DNA of 64,000 nucleotides from Streptomyces malaysiensis subsp. samsunensis. Its GTDB lineage: Bacteria; Actinomycetota; Actinomycetes; Streptomycetales; Streptomycetaceae. Under the pieces are notes generated by a model. The model was given only the letters and a program-made list of their open reading frames with translations. It made no database searches and had not been told where the DNA came from. The translations under genes and the position numbers were made by a program. Below, piece by piece: positions 26,037 through 34,865 of this stretch. The stretch covers positions 20,984 through 84,983 of the forward strand of contig NZ_JANIIC010000054.1 of NCBI RefSeq assembly GCF_024519315.1, read 5' to 3'. The first letter of the stretch is position 1, and every line of letters starts with the position of its first letter.

Positions 26037-26947
26037 TGGTCCTCCGCCCGGGTTTGCAGACGCAATGCCACCAGGGCCAGCGCCAGGATGATCACGGTGA
26101 GGGCGGTGGAGACCGCGGAGCCGTAGCCGACCTGCGTCTTCTCGAAGAAGGACTGGAAGGAGAAGTACGAGGGGACATTGGTGGCCCCACCGGGCCCGCC
26201 CTTGGTGAGCACATACACCGCGCCGAAGACCTTGAGCGCCGCGATGGTGCACCACAGCAGCACGACATAGATCTCCGGGCGGATCTGCACCAGCGTCACA
26301 TGCCAGAACCGCCGCCACCACGAGGCCCCGTCCAGCTCGGCCGCCTCGTGCAGGGACGGGTCGGCGCGCTGGAGCCCCGCCATGAAGACCACCAGCGGAA
26401 AGCCCAGCTGGACCCAGACCATCACGGCCATCACGCTGTAGAGCGCGAAGTCCGGGTCGCCCAGCCAGTCATGGCGCAGCGAGCCGAGGCCGACGGCGTC
26501 CAGCGCCTCGTTGAGCGCGCCGTTCTCCGGGGCGAGGATCCAGCTCCAGACGATCCCGGCCACCGCGATCGGCAGCACCTGCGGCAGATAGAAGCAGGCG
26601 CGCAGCACGCTCGCCGTACGGGTGCCGATGTGCTTGGCCACATAGTCGAAGAGCGCGGCGGCCAGCACCAGGCCGAGGGCGGTGGGGAGCACCGCCATCG
26701 CCACCACCATGGCCAGGCTGTGCCGGAAGGACTCCCAGAAGGCCGAGTCGTCCAGCAGCTCGCGGTAGTTGTCGAGCCCGGCCCACTTCGGGCTGCCCAC
26801 GCCCTGCCAGTGGGTGAGGCTGATCCCCGTGTTCATCAGGAACGGGACGACGATGACGGCGAGGAAGGCCAGCGCGCCGGGCAGCAGGAACAGGGCGTAC
26901 GGATACTCGCGGCGCCGCCCTCGCACGCCGTGGCCGTGGGAGCTCAT
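26033..26947 (-). CDS. Carbohydrate ABC transporter permease (MalF type)
   Basis: This is a 304-residue permease with six predicted helices and the EAA loop LHEAAELDGASWWRRFWHVTLVQI. Its ATG overlaps the stop of the binding-protein gene by four bases, and its own stop overlaps the next permease start. It forms the membrane channel together with the MalG-type permease. Confidence 0.93.
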   Translation of the reverse strand: MSSHGHGVRGRRREYPYALFLLPGALAFLAVIVVPFLMNTGISLTHWQGVGSPKWAGLDNYRELLDDSAFWESFRHSLAMVVAMAVLPTALGLVLAAALFDYVAKHIGTRTASVLRACFYLPQVLPIAVAGIVWSWILAPENGALNEALDAVGLGSLRHDWLGDPDFALYSVMAVMVWVQLGFPLVVFMAGLQRADPSLHEAAELDGASWWRRFWHVTLVQIRPEIYVVLLWCTIAALKVFGAVYVLTKGGPGGATNVPSYFSFQSFFEKTQVGYGSAVSTALTVIILALALVALRLQTRAEDQ

Positions 26948-28248
26948 CCCTTCGGCGCGCCCGCGTCGTACGCCTTCTTCAGCGCGTCCAGATAGTCATC
27001 GGGCTTCGCGCTGCCGGTGATCAGCTTCTGGGTCTCGGAGACGAGGGTGTCGTAGAAGCCGGGGACCGGCCAGTCGGGGTAGAAGGCCAGGCCGTCGCCC
27101 TCGGAGTAGGCGGTGAAGTCCTGGATCAGGCTCTTGGACTTGGGGTCGGTGATCGCTGAGGGGTCGGCGGCCACGGGCACTCCGCCGTTGTTGCCGAGGG
27201 TGTTCTGGATGCCCTTCTTCATCGTGATGTCGATGAAGTCGTAGGCGAGTTCCTTGTTCTTGGCGCCCTTGGGGACGACCCAGAGATTGCCGCCGGAGCC
27301 GAGGGTGAGCTCGGAGCCGGGGAAGCGGAACGTGCCCCACTGGTCCTTCATCTCGGACTTGAAGCGGCCGAACCACCAGCTGCCGGAGAAGAACATCGGG
27401 TACTTCCCCGCGATGAAGGCCGCGCCCGCGTCCTCGGCCTTGGCGCCGCTCGAACTCTTCGCGATATAGCCCTTCTTCACCCAGTCGGCGAAGGTGGTGG
27501 CGCCATAGGTCCAGGCGGGGTCGTGGAAGTCCGGCTTGCCCTTGTACCGCTCGTAGGCGTCCACCCAGGAGCGCTCGGCCTTGGAGAGGGCGAGCTGGTA
27601 GACGTACTGGTGGGCGGGGTATTCGGCGCCCGCGCTGGCCAGCGGGGTGACGCCCTTGTCCTTGAACGCCTCCAGGGCGGCGGTGAATTCGGCGAAGGTG
27701 GCCGGGACCTCGATGTGGTGCTTGTCGAAGAGGGTCTTGTTGTAGAAGACCATCGTGTACTCGGCGTAGTTGGGGATTCCGTACCAGTTGCCGGAGCCCA
27801 TCACGCCCTGGGCGTCATAGCGGCTGGTGGTGCGCACCCCGGGGCTGAGCGGCTTGTCCCAGCCGCGCTTGGTGACCTCGGGGGTGAGGTCGGTGAGCAG
27901 GCCCTGTTTGGAGAGCAGCCCGGTGGTGGCGTTGCCCTTGTTGTACTCCATCAGATCGGGCGCGTCACCGGAGTTGAGGACCATGGAGGCGGTCTTCTGG
28001 ATCTGTTCGAAGCCCTTCTCCTCGACCTTCACTGTAACGCCCGGATGGCTCTTCTTGAACTCCTCGATCGCCTGCTTCCAGGCGATGCCCATGGCGCTGT
28101 TGGGCGCCTCGTAGTGCCACAGCCTGAGCGACTTGCCGTCCCCGGCCTCGTCCCCGCCGCCTCCGCAACCCGCCATGACCAGGGCTCCTGCGAGCGCGGC
28201 CGCTATGACGGCCACCGTTCGTGTCGTCCGTTTCCGTGCCGTCAACAT
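26944..28248 (-). CDS. Extracellular sugar-binding lipoprotein
   Basis: This is a 434-residue ABC binding protein of the family 1 type. ATG 28248 has GGAGG upstream. The signal peptide ends in the lipobox LVMAGC, after which the Cys would be lipid-modified. The mature part shows LRLWHYEAPNSAMGIAWKQAIEEFKKSHPGVTV and the usual MSGSWWFG-like and PGF motifs. It heads the binding protein, permease, permease, alpha-xylosidase operon, so its ligand is probably an alpha-xyloside or xyloglucan-type oligosaccharide. Confidence 0.92.
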   Translation of the reverse strand: MLTARKRTTRTVAVIAAALAGALVMAGCGGGGDEAGDGKSLRLWHYEAPNSAMGIAWKQAIEEFKKSHPGVTVKVEEKGFEQIQKTASMVLNSGDAPDLMEYNKGNATTGLLSKQGLLTDLTPEVTKRGWDKPLSPGVRTTSRYDAQGVMGSGNWYGIPNYAEYTMVFYNKTLFDKHHIEVPATFAEFTAALEAFKDKGVTPLASAGAEYPAHQYVYQLALSKAERSWVDAYERYKGKPDFHDPAWTYGATTFADWVKKGYIAKSSSGAKAEDAGAAFIAGKYPMFFSGSWWFGRFKSEMKDQWGTFRFPGSELTLGSGGNLWVVPKGAKNKELAYDFIDITMKKGIQNTLGNNGGVPVAADPSAITDPKSKSLIQDFTAYSEGDGLAFYPDWPVPGFYDTLVSETQKLITGSAKPDDYLDALKKAYDAGAPKG

Positions 28249-28296
28249 CCGCTGCCTCCGAGAGGGTTGGAAGGAATGGCGCACGTGCAACGTTCG

Positions 28297-28310
28297 TCGA
28301 AGCGCTTCGA
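28297..28310. promoter_or_regulatory. Candidate LacI-family operator
   Basis: TCGAAGCGCTTCGA is a perfect 14-bp palindrome with the central CG typical of LacI-family sites. It lies 49 bp upstream of the binding-protein start codon. No LacI-type regulator gene is in the window. Confidence 0.6.
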
Positions 28311-28398
28311 TGGGGAGAGGTATACGAGGGGTGGTGGAGGTAAGTCAATGCCGTTGATGAAACGGGTGGGGGTACCCGGAGGCGTGGCGGGGAGGCGG

Positions 28399-29301
28399 TC
28401 AGCCCCGATGGACCTGGCGCACCGTGCGGAGGAAGGCGCCCAGAACGCTCGGCACCGGCCCGAAGCGGTGGGCGAGGTGGAACTCCAGCCCGGCGGCGGC
28501 CGGTTCCAGCGGCAGCAGGGTCACCCCCACATGCCGGAAGCGCCGCATCCCCGCCGGTCCGATGCCGATCCCCAGCCCACAGGCGACCAGCCCCAGCAGG
28601 GTGTGCAGATTGTGCGCCTCATGCGCGATCCTCGGCTCCACCCCGGCGGCCCGGCACACGGCGAGCGCCACATCGGCGGCGGCGGGCTCGGCCTGCCGCG
28701 AGGAGAGGATCAGCGGCTCGCTGTCCAGCGCCCGTACGGGCACGGCCGCGGCACTGGTGAGCGGATGGCCGGACGGCACCGCGGCCACCAGGCTCTCCCG
28801 GCCCAGCGGAAGGCTGGTCAGCCGCCGCCGGGCGGCCGCGGGTGGCGGGCCGCAGATGACCCCGGCGTCCAGGCCGCCGTCCAGCAGCGCCTCGACCTGC
28901 CGGGCGCTGGGGAGCTCCCGCAGCTCCAGCCGGACCTGCGAGCGGCGGGTCCGGAAGGCGGTGAGCACCTCGGGCAGCACGGCGGCCAGCGCGGTGCCGA
29001 GGAAGCCGATGGCGAGCGTGCCGGTCTCGCCGCGGCCGGCGTCGGCCGCGTCCCGTACGGCGAGGTCGAGGTGGTCCAGCACCTGCCGGGCCCGGGCCAG
29101 GAACGCCTCACCCGCGGCGGTGGGCCGCACCCCGTGCCCGGTGCGGTCGAAGAGCTGTACGCCCAGCTCGGTCTCCAGCGCCTTGATCTGCTGGGACAGC
29201 GGCGGCTGCCGGATGCCCAGCGCGGCGGCGGCCCGGCCGAAGTGGGCGTGCTCGGAGAGGGCGAGCGCATAGCGGAGATGGCGCAGCTCCATAAGGGTCA
29301 A
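28399..29301 (-). CDS. LysR family transcriptional regulator
   Basis: This is a 300-residue LysR protein. The N-terminal winged helix (4-65) reads ELRHLRYALALSEHAHFGRAAAALGIRQPPLSQQIKALE. The rest is the periplasmic-binding-like effector domain. The start may be ATG 29301 or the in-frame ATG 29292, which begins MELRHLRY. It is divergent from the alpha/beta hydrolase gene, 84 bp away, which it probably controls. Confidence 0.9.
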   Translation of the reverse strand: MTLMELRHLRYALALSEHAHFGRAAAALGIRQPPLSQQIKALETELGVQLFDRTGHGVRPTAAGEAFLARARQVLDHLDLAVRDAADAGRGETGTLAIGFLGTALAAVLPEVLTAFRTRRSQVRLELRELPSARQVEALLDGGLDAGVICGPPPAAARRRLTSLPLGRESLVAAVPSGHPLTSAAAVPVRALDSEPLILSSRQAEPAAADVALAVCRAAGVEPRIAHEAHNLHTLLGLVACGLGIGIGPAGMRRFRHVGVTLLPLEPAAAGLEFHLAHRFGPVPSVLGAFLRTVRQVHRG

Positions 29302-29385
29302 GCCTATATCTGATCGCGAATAATCCCTTCACGTCTCATATATCGAAGGAGAAAGTACCGCCGCTCCGATGCTCGACTGCGGGAC

Positions 29386-30252
29386 ATGAACGACACGAAC
29401 GGCACAGACGAAGTACACGAGCACCGCGAGACGACCGTCGAGGGCGTACGGCTGCACTGGGTGCGGGCGGGTTCGGGGACCCCCGTCGTACTGCTCCACG
29501 GCTGGCCGCAGACCTGGTACGCCTGGCGCAAGGTGATCCCCCGGCTCGCCCGCGACCACGAGGTGTTCGCGGTGGACCTGCCGGGCCTGGGCGACTCGGG
29601 CTCTTCCCCGCGCGGCCACGGCGTCCGGATCGCCGCCGACCTCCTCGACGCCTGGCGCGCCGAGGTGGGCCTGGACCGGGTCCATGTCGTCGGCCACGAC
29701 CTGGGCGGCCCCATCGGCTACGCCTGGGCCGCCGCCCACCCCGCCCACGTCCGCAGCTTCACCCTGCTCGCCGTGCCCCTGCACGGCTTCGGGCTGAACG
29801 AGCTGATCGCCCGCGCCGGGCTCTGGCACTTCGGCTTCTTCGCGGCGCCCGGCCTCGCGGAGGGGCTGGCCGAGGGCCGGGAACGGATCCTGCTGGAGCA
29901 CTTCTACGGCCACGCCATGGAGACCGGGGCCATTCGCCCCGCCGACGTCGACACCTATCTGCGCGGCTACACCAGGCCGGGCCGGCTGGCCAACGGCTTC
30001 GCGTACTACCGCAACGTCCCCGCCGACACCGCCGCCATCGCCGAACTCGCCCGCACCCCGCTGCCGATGCCCACCCTGGCCATCGGTTCCGGCCGGGCCG
30101 GTGGCCCGGCCCCCCTCCACAGCCTCGGCCAGGTCGCCCCGGCAACGCGCGGCGCCGTGATCGACGACAGCGGCCACTACCTCCCCGAAGAACGCCCGGG
30201 CCCTCTTCTGTCCGTGCTCAGTCCCTTCCTGACGGAGGCCGACGCGGCGTAG
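29386..30252 (+). CDS. Alpha/beta hydrolase, epoxide hydrolase-like
   Basis: This is a 288-residue hydrolase. The oxyanion motif is LHGWPQTWYAW (residues about 38-48). The nucleophile elbow is VGHDLGGP with Asp105 rather than Ser. An Asp nucleophile is typical of epoxide hydrolases and haloalkane dehalogenases. The acid and His are likely in the C-terminal part (DDSGHYLPEE). The HGWP motif favours epoxide hydrolase. It is divergent from a LysR gene. The natural substrate is unknown. Confidence 0.88.
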   Translation: MNDTNGTDEVHEHRETTVEGVRLHWVRAGSGTPVVLLHGWPQTWYAWRKVIPRLARDHEVFAVDLPGLGDSGSSPRGHGVRIAADLLDAWRAEVGLDRVHVVGHDLGGPIGYAWAAAHPAHVRSFTLLAVPLHGFGLNELIARAGLWHFGFFAAPGLAEGLAEGRERILLEHFYGHAMETGAIRPADVDTYLRGYTRPGRLANGFAYYRNVPADTAAIAELARTPLPMPTLAIGSGRAGGPAPLHSLGQVAPATRGAVIDDSGHYLPEERPGPLLSVLSPFLTEADAA

Positions 30253-30285
30253 GGCGATTCCCGCCGCCTGCACGCTGCTGCTTGA

Positions 30286-30537
30286 TCACCAAGCTGTGAT
30301 CTGTAGGAGGTAGACGCGCTCGTGCCGGGGAACCACCTGGCAGAAGAACATGCCGCCGGGCACCAGAACGTTCTCGCCGCGCGGCGACGGCCCCTGGTAT
30401 GCCGTGCCGTCCAGGTACAGGGCGGCCGCTGCACGGACCAACTCGTCCGCCTTCTTCTCCACTTCGGCGAGCAGAGCGGGCGGGGCGCCGCCCGCGACCT
30501 CATCTTCGCTGGGGTCGTACTCCCATGCCCAGCTCAC
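30286..30537 (-). CDS. Small partner of DUF6247 protein (pair 1), toxin-like
   Basis: This is an 83-residue protein from GTG 30537, overlapping the DUF6247 stop by four bases. It begins MSWAWEYDPSEDE and ends FFCQVVPRHERVYLLQITAW, a beta-hairpin pattern with basic residues that recalls RelE/ParE-like folds. The same features occur in the protein at 32270-32557. Toxin activity is inference. Confidence 0.65.
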   Translation of the reverse strand: MSWAWEYDPSEDEVAGGAPPALLAEVEKKADELVRAAAALYLDGTAYQGPSPRGENVLVPGGMFFCQVVPRHERVYLLQITAW

Positions 30538-30890
30538 GCAGTGGCCTCCCGGGCCTCGTTCACCACGGCCAGGAGTTCGTCCATGGCGGCCCGCCAGGCC
30601 GGGTCGTCCTTGGCCAGGCCGTGCACCGCGTGCTCGGCGTTACGCCGTCGTGCGGCCAGGTCGGGGCGGCGCTCGATCTCCACCTCGCCGGCCCAGATGG
30701 TCAGCCATTGGCGGATGGGGCCGAGGTTGTTGTGTTCGGCGGCCAGGGCGAACGCCTCGTTCTTCTGGGTTTCCATCTCGCCCAGCCGATGGGGCGCTAC
30801 GCGGGCGAGCGCGAGGCGCAGCGATTCGGGAGTGCGCTCCGGCCGGGGGATGAGGCCCCCCGCAGGCGGCTCCATGGGGTGTGCGCTCAT
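30534..30890 (-). CDS. DUF6247 family protein (pair 1), antitoxin-like
   Basis: This is a 118-residue, mostly helical, charged protein. Its core is RTPESLRLALARVAPHRLGEMETQ, then IRQWLTIWAGEVEIERRP. DUF6247 members precede a small RelE-like partner. The last four bases overlap the partner start, implying coupled translation. A paralog lies 1.7 kb away at 32554-32916. Confidence 0.75.
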   Translation of the reverse strand: MSAHPMEPPAGGLIPRPERTPESLRLALARVAPHRLGEMETQKNEAFALAAEHNNLGPIRQWLTIWAGEVEIERRPDLAARRRNAEHAVHGLAKDDPAWRAAMDELLAVVNEAREATA

Positions 30891-31311
30891 GCGGTCCTCC
30901 GGGCTGTTCGGTGTCCGTATGCACCGTACTGGCCATACGGGGACCCGCGTGGTGGGCGGCGGCTTGTATGACGAATGCGGCCGATGGCAGGGGGCCCGCG
31001 CGGACCGGGCCCCCTCAGTGCCGCGCCGACCGGGAGTCGTGCCGGGGCGCCGGGGCGGCGCGGCGGGCGCGGGCCCTCATGCGTAGGACGGGCACGGTCA
31101 GGAGGGCTCTGGCGATGGCCTGGACGCGGCGTGGTGGGGGTGGGGTGGTGTGGGAGGGGCGGGGGACGATGGGGCGGGAGGCGAGGAAGAGGACCATTTC
31201 TCCACGGTCCCGGGCGCACCCGGTCCCGGTCCAACACCTGATCCGGGCCCATTCACGCATATCTGTTGTCAATTTTGGTCGGGTGTCGGAGGCGTCGGCC
31301 ACCATGGTGCG
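30891..31311. other. Intergenic region with possible small minus-strand ORF
   Basis: This 421-bp gap lies between the DUF6247 gene and the divergent LysR gene. A minus-strand ORF of 60 residues (31015-31197, MVLFLASRPIVPRPS) is possible but has only a weak GGAG two bases from its start. The stretch 31122-31180 is strongly G-rich on the plus strand. I see no convincing promoter. Confidence 0.35.
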
Positions 31312-32280
31312 GTGAACCGGGACATCGAACCGCGGCTGCTGCGCGCCTTCACCGCCGTCGCCGACGAACTGCACTTCACCCGCGCCGCCGCCCGCCTCTA
31401 CGTCGCCCAGCAGGCCCTCAGCCGCGATATCCGCCGTCTGGAGCGGGAGTTGGGTGCGGAGCTCTTCGTGCGCACCACCCGCCAGGTCGCCCTCACGGCC
31501 GCGGGCGAGCGGCTGCTCCCGTACGCCCGGCGGGTGCTCCAGGCCCAGGACGATCTGGTGGCGGCCTTCAGCGGGGCCGAGCGCCGCCCGCTGCTGGTGG
31601 ATGTGAGCGCCCCGGTGAGCACCGGAAGCCAGGTGCTGGCGGAGGCGCGGCTCGGTCTCGGCCCCGAGACCGAGCTGGTGGCCCGCTTCCACAGCGGGCT
31701 GGCCGGGGCCGCCGCCGAACTCCTCGCCGGCCGTCTCGACGTCTCCTTCGGCCGGGCCCACGGCCTCGACCCCGCCGTGCTCGCCCGGCTTGAGCACCGG
31801 CTGATCCGCTATGAGCGCCTCGCCGTGGTCCTGCGCGAGGACCACCCGCTGGCCGGGCTCGAGCGGATCCCGCTGTCCTCGCTCGCGGGCGAGACCCTGT
31901 ACGCGGCGGCGGGCAACCACACCACCACCGAGTGGACGGACCTCGCCGCCCAGCTCTTCGCGGGGTGCGGGATCGCGATGGCGGAGCCGTTCCCGGAGAT
32001 CGAGGGGGACGAGGAGTTCATCCGGGTGGTGACCAAGCGCCGCTGGTCGGTGCTGGCCAGCGAGGTGTTCATCCACCTCCCCGGTACGGTGCTGCGCCCG
32101 CTCACCGAGCCCGTTCCGCTCTCACCGGTCTCCATCCTGTGGCGCAAGGGCCTCGGCCACCCCGGCCTGGACGCCCTCCACGCGGCGGCCCGCACACTCG
32201 CCACCGCCTCCGACTGGCTCACCCGCCCACCGGGCTCCTGGCTGCCACGCCCCGAGGCGGGCGTGGTGGTCAGAGATTGA
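31312..32280 (+). CDS. LysR family transcriptional regulator
   Basis: This is a 322-residue LysR protein from GTG 31312. The winged helix (3-63) reads IEPRLLRAFTAVADELHFTRAAARLYVAQQALSRDIRRLE. An effector-binding domain follows. Its last 11 bases overlap the convergent gene at 32270-32557. It lies between the two DUF6247 pairs. Its target is not evident. Confidence 0.88.
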   Translation: MNRDIEPRLLRAFTAVADELHFTRAAARLYVAQQALSRDIRRLERELGAELFVRTTRQVALTAAGERLLPYARRVLQAQDDLVAAFSGAERRPLLVDVSAPVSTGSQVLAEARLGLGPETELVARFHSGLAGAAAELLAGRLDVSFGRAHGLDPAVLARLEHRLIRYERLAVVLREDHPLAGLERIPLSSLAGETLYAAAGNHTTTEWTDLAAQLFAGCGIAMAEPFPEIEGDEEFIRVVTKRRWSVLASEVFIHLPGTVLRPLTEPVPLSPVSILWRKGLGHPGLDALHAAARTLATASDWLTRPPGSWLPRPEAGVVVRD

Positions 32281-32557
32281 CGCGGTTGATGCAGACGCGC
32301 TTGCGATGCGGAATCACCTGGTACCAGACGAGCATCGTCTCGACGCTGTACGTGCGCAGGCGATGGGGTTTGGGGTCGTCATCGAGGAGACCGTCCGGGC
32401 CGAGCCCCTGGGCCGCGAGATCGGCCAGAGCGCTGCCGATCACCTCGACCGCGCACCGGTCCGTGTCCTTCATGCCGCCGACGACCCACTCGGCGCCGGG
32501 GTTGTACTCCCAGGCCCATCCGGCGGTGTCCTCGACGGCTTCGCCCCGTGTGTTCAC
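32270..32557 (-). CDS. Small partner of DUF6247 protein (pair 2), toxin-like
   Basis: This is a 95-residue protein from GTG 32557, overlapping the preceding DUF6247 stop (GTGA). It shares with pair 1 the start GWAWEYNPGAEWVVGG and the end MLVWYQVIPHRKRVCINRV. A RelE-like fold is plausible but unproven. Confidence 0.65.
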   Translation of the reverse strand: MNTRGEAVEDTAGWAWEYNPGAEWVVGGMKDTDRCAVEVIGSALADLAAQGLGPDGLLDDDPKPHRLRTYSVETMLVWYQVIPHRKRVCINRVNL

Positions 32558-32916
32558 CCGGCGGCCCCGGTCTCGGCGGACGCTTCGCGGAGGATGCGGG
32601 CGATGGTCTGTTGCGCGGCCCGGAACTCCTCCTCCGTGGCCCGCGGATCGCCGGTGACGCGCTCCGCCTCGCGCATGGCGTGGAACCTCCCGGGGTGGCG
32701 TTCGATCGCGACGACGGTCGCCCACTTCTCCAGGAACAGCCGCATCGGCGTGGTCGAAGCGGTCTGAACGGCGCGGTCGAACGCCTCGCCCAGGTCGCGG
32801 TCGAACTCGGCGATGCGCGAGAGGTCGAGCCGTTTGACCGCTTCCCGCAAGGCGTCCCGCGTCATCGGCGGCTGCGGGATGACGGGCGCGTCCGAGTGGT
32901 CCGGCTGGCTGCTCAT
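32554..32916 (-). CDS. DUF6247 family protein (pair 2), antitoxin-like
   Basis: This is a 120-residue helical protein. Its core is MTRDALREAVKRLDLSRIAEFDRD, then MRLFLEKWATVVAIERHP, alignable with the pair 1 DUF6247 protein. It sits upstream of and coupled to its small partner. The two pairs look like a duplicated cassette bracketing the LysR gene. Confidence 0.75.
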   Translation of the reverse strand: MSSQPDHSDAPVIPQPPMTRDALREAVKRLDLSRIAEFDRDLGEAFDRAVQTASTTPMRLFLEKWATVVAIERHPGRFHAMREAERVTGDPRATEEEFRAAQQTIARILREASAETGAAG

Positions 32917-33050
32917 GCGATCCTCCGGCGGGCGGTCGGGCGGTGCACCGGTACCGTACCGGGAATGCGCGACAAGGCGGGCGCGTCAGCCCCCGCCCCC
33001 CGCATGCGGTACATCCCTCACCGCCACCCCTCCCCCCGGGTGAGAGCAAG

Positions 33051-33066
33051 GTTTCGTCCGTGTCAC
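33051..33066. promoter_or_regulatory. GlnR box upstream of narK
   Basis: GTTTC-N6-GTCAC is an exact match, read on the minus strand, to the GlnR half-box pair GTnAC-N6-GAAAC. It lies 70 bp upstream of the narK start. A second, poor pair (CTCAC) follows at the right spacing. GlnR is the global nitrogen regulator of Streptomyces. Confidence 0.7.
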
Positions 33067-33135
33067 CTGCCGCCACAGCGCGGTAATGCGTCGTGCCTAC
33101 CGTCGGGCAGCGACACCGAGAACTGTGGAGGCGTG

Positions 33136-34533
33136 ATGACTGCCCCGACCACCACCGCCGTGCGCAAGGGGGGCCGCTGGATCGAGCAGTGGGACCCGGA
33201 GGACGAGAGCTTCTGGAGGGAGAAGGGGGAGCGGATCGCGACCCGGAATCTGGTCTTCTCCATCCTCTCCGAGCACATCGGGTTCTCCATCTGGAGTCTG
33301 TGGTCGGTGATGGTCCTGTTCATGGGGCCGGAGTACGGCGTCGACGCGGCCGGGAAGTTCTTCCTGGTTGCGATGGGCACTCTGGTCGGCGGGGTGCTGC
33401 GGGTGCCGTACACCTTCGCGGTCGCCCGGTTCGGCGGCCGCAACTGGACGGTGATCAGCGCGGGGCTGCTGCTCGTACCCGCCGTCGTCGCCGCCGTGGT
33501 GATGGAGCCCGGGACCTCCTACACCACGTTCATGGTGGTCGCGGCGCTCACCGGGGTCGGGGGCGGCAACTTCGCCTCGTCCATGACCAACATCAACTCC
33601 TTCTACCCACTGCGCAAGAAGGGCTGGGCGCTCGGCCTCAACGCGGGCGGCGGCAACATCGGTGTGCCCGTGATCCAGCTGATCGGGCTGCTGGTGATCG
33701 GCACCGCGGGGGCGGCCCAGCCGCGGCTGGTGCTCGCCGTCTACATCCCGCTGATCGTGGTGGCGATGGTGCTCTCGGCGCTGTTCATGGACAACCTGGC
33801 GCCGGTGCGCAACGACTCCGGGGCGGCCAGGGAGGCGGCCCGGGACGCCCACACCTGGATCATGTCGCTGCTCTACATCGGCACCTTCGGCTCGTTCATC
33901 GGCTACAGCTTCGCCTTCGGCCTGGTGCTCCAGAACCAGTTCGACCGCACCCCGCTCCAGGCCGCCTCGCTCACCTTCATCGGCCCGCTGCTCGGCTCGC
34001 TCATCCGCCCCGTCGGCGGCCGGCTCGCCGACACCCACGGCGGCGCGCGGATCACCCTGTGGAACTTCGCCGCCATGGCCGTGGCCACCCTCGTGGTCGT
34101 CTACGCCTCCGCGCAGAAGTCGCTGCCCGTCTTCCTCCTCGGCTTCATCGCCCTCTTCGTCCTCAGCGGGCTCGGCAACGGCTCCACCTTCAAGATGATC
34201 CCCGGCATCTTCCAGGCGAAGGCCGTCGCCCGCGGTCTGACGGGCGCGGCGGCCGCGTCCTACGGGCGGCGGCTGTCGGGCGCGGCGATGGGGCTGATCG
34301 GGGCGGTGGGCGCGCTCGGCGGGCTCGGGATCAACCTCGCCTTCCGGGAGTCGTTCGCGAGTGCCCAGTCCGGCACCCCCGCCTTCGTCTCCTTCCTCGC
34401 CTTCTACGCCCTGTGCTCCGCGGTCACCTGGGCCGTATACCTCCGCGGCGACCGCCCGGCCACGGCGCCCGCCGCCGGTCCGGACACGCATGATCCGCGG
34501 TCCGAGCGGCAACCCGCCTACGCGGACGTCTGA
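33136..34533 (+). CDS. narK: NarK-type nitrate/nitrite MFS transporter
   Basis: This is a 465-residue protein with about 12 membrane helices. ATG 33136 has GGAGG four bases upstream. The nitrate/nitrite porter signatures are GGGNFASSMTNINSFYPL (about residues 145-162) and GLNAGGGNIGVPVIQL. It would move nitrate in or nitrite out. A GlnR box lies upstream and nnaR downstream, so it belongs to nitrogen regulation. Its Val-stop codons form the start of a 21-bp tandem repeat. Confidence 0.92.
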   Translation: MTAPTTTAVRKGGRWIEQWDPEDESFWREKGERIATRNLVFSILSEHIGFSIWSLWSVMVLFMGPEYGVDAAGKFFLVAMGTLVGGVLRVPYTFAVARFGGRNWTVISAGLLLVPAVVAAVVMEPGTSYTTFMVVAALTGVGGGNFASSMTNINSFYPLRKKGWALGLNAGGGNIGVPVIQLIGLLVIGTAGAAQPRLVLAVYIPLIVVAMVLSALFMDNLAPVRNDSGAAREAARDAHTWIMSLLYIGTFGSFIGYSFAFGLVLQNQFDRTPLQAASLTFIGPLLGSLIRPVGGRLADTHGGARITLWNFAAMAVATLVVVYASAQKSLPVFLLGFIALFVLSGLGNGSTFKMIPGIFQAKAVARGLTGAAAASYGRRLSGAAMGLIGAVGALGGLGINLAFRESFASAQSGTPAFVSFLAFYALCSAVTWAVYLRGDRPATAPAAGPDTHDPRSERQPAYADV

Positions 34534-34611
34534 GCGGTCCGAGCGGGCGTCTGAGCGGTTCGAGCTGGCGTCTGAGCGGTTCGAGCTGGCGCCTGAGCGG
34601 TTCGAGCGGGC
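34528..34611 (+). repeat. Four 21-bp tandem repeats overlapping the narK stop codon
   Basis: Four head-to-tail 21-bp units run at 34528-34548, 34549-34569, 34570-34590 and 34591-34611. They share GTCTGAGCGGTTCGAG with one to three substitutions. The first unit contains the last codon and TGA of narK. A second repetitive stretch with several CGTACGGTC copies follows at about 34652-34730. Confidence 0.9.
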
Positions 34612-34865
34612 GTCCAGGGCGCCCAGGGCGGCCGCGGGGCCCGGGGCGTAGGTCGGCCGTACGGTCTCGGTGGGGCGTACGGTCGGCGTACGGTCCCCGG
34701 GGCCCGCGGTCGGCGTACGGTCGGCGGGGAAGCCCTCGGCCGTACACCGCGTTACACCTGGGAAACCTCCGTGAACCGCCACCGTCACCGGACGGCGACA
34801 GGATGCGGAACCGGAGGTGTCCATACGCGAGCGAATCGGGAGACCGGGAGATCGGGACGAGAGCC
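34534..34865. other. Repeat-rich gap between narK and nnaR
   Basis: This 332-bp gap holds the 21-bp tandem repeats and then at least five CGTACGGTC or GGCGTACGGTC copies (34652-34730). No gene is supported. The nnaR promoter should lie here but no clear boxes are visible. Confidence 0.6.

Noticed and set aside
23226..26126. 966-codon open frame antisense to the alpha-xylosidase and permease
   Set aside because: It is opposite to well-supported GH31 and ABC genes and has no recognisable domain.
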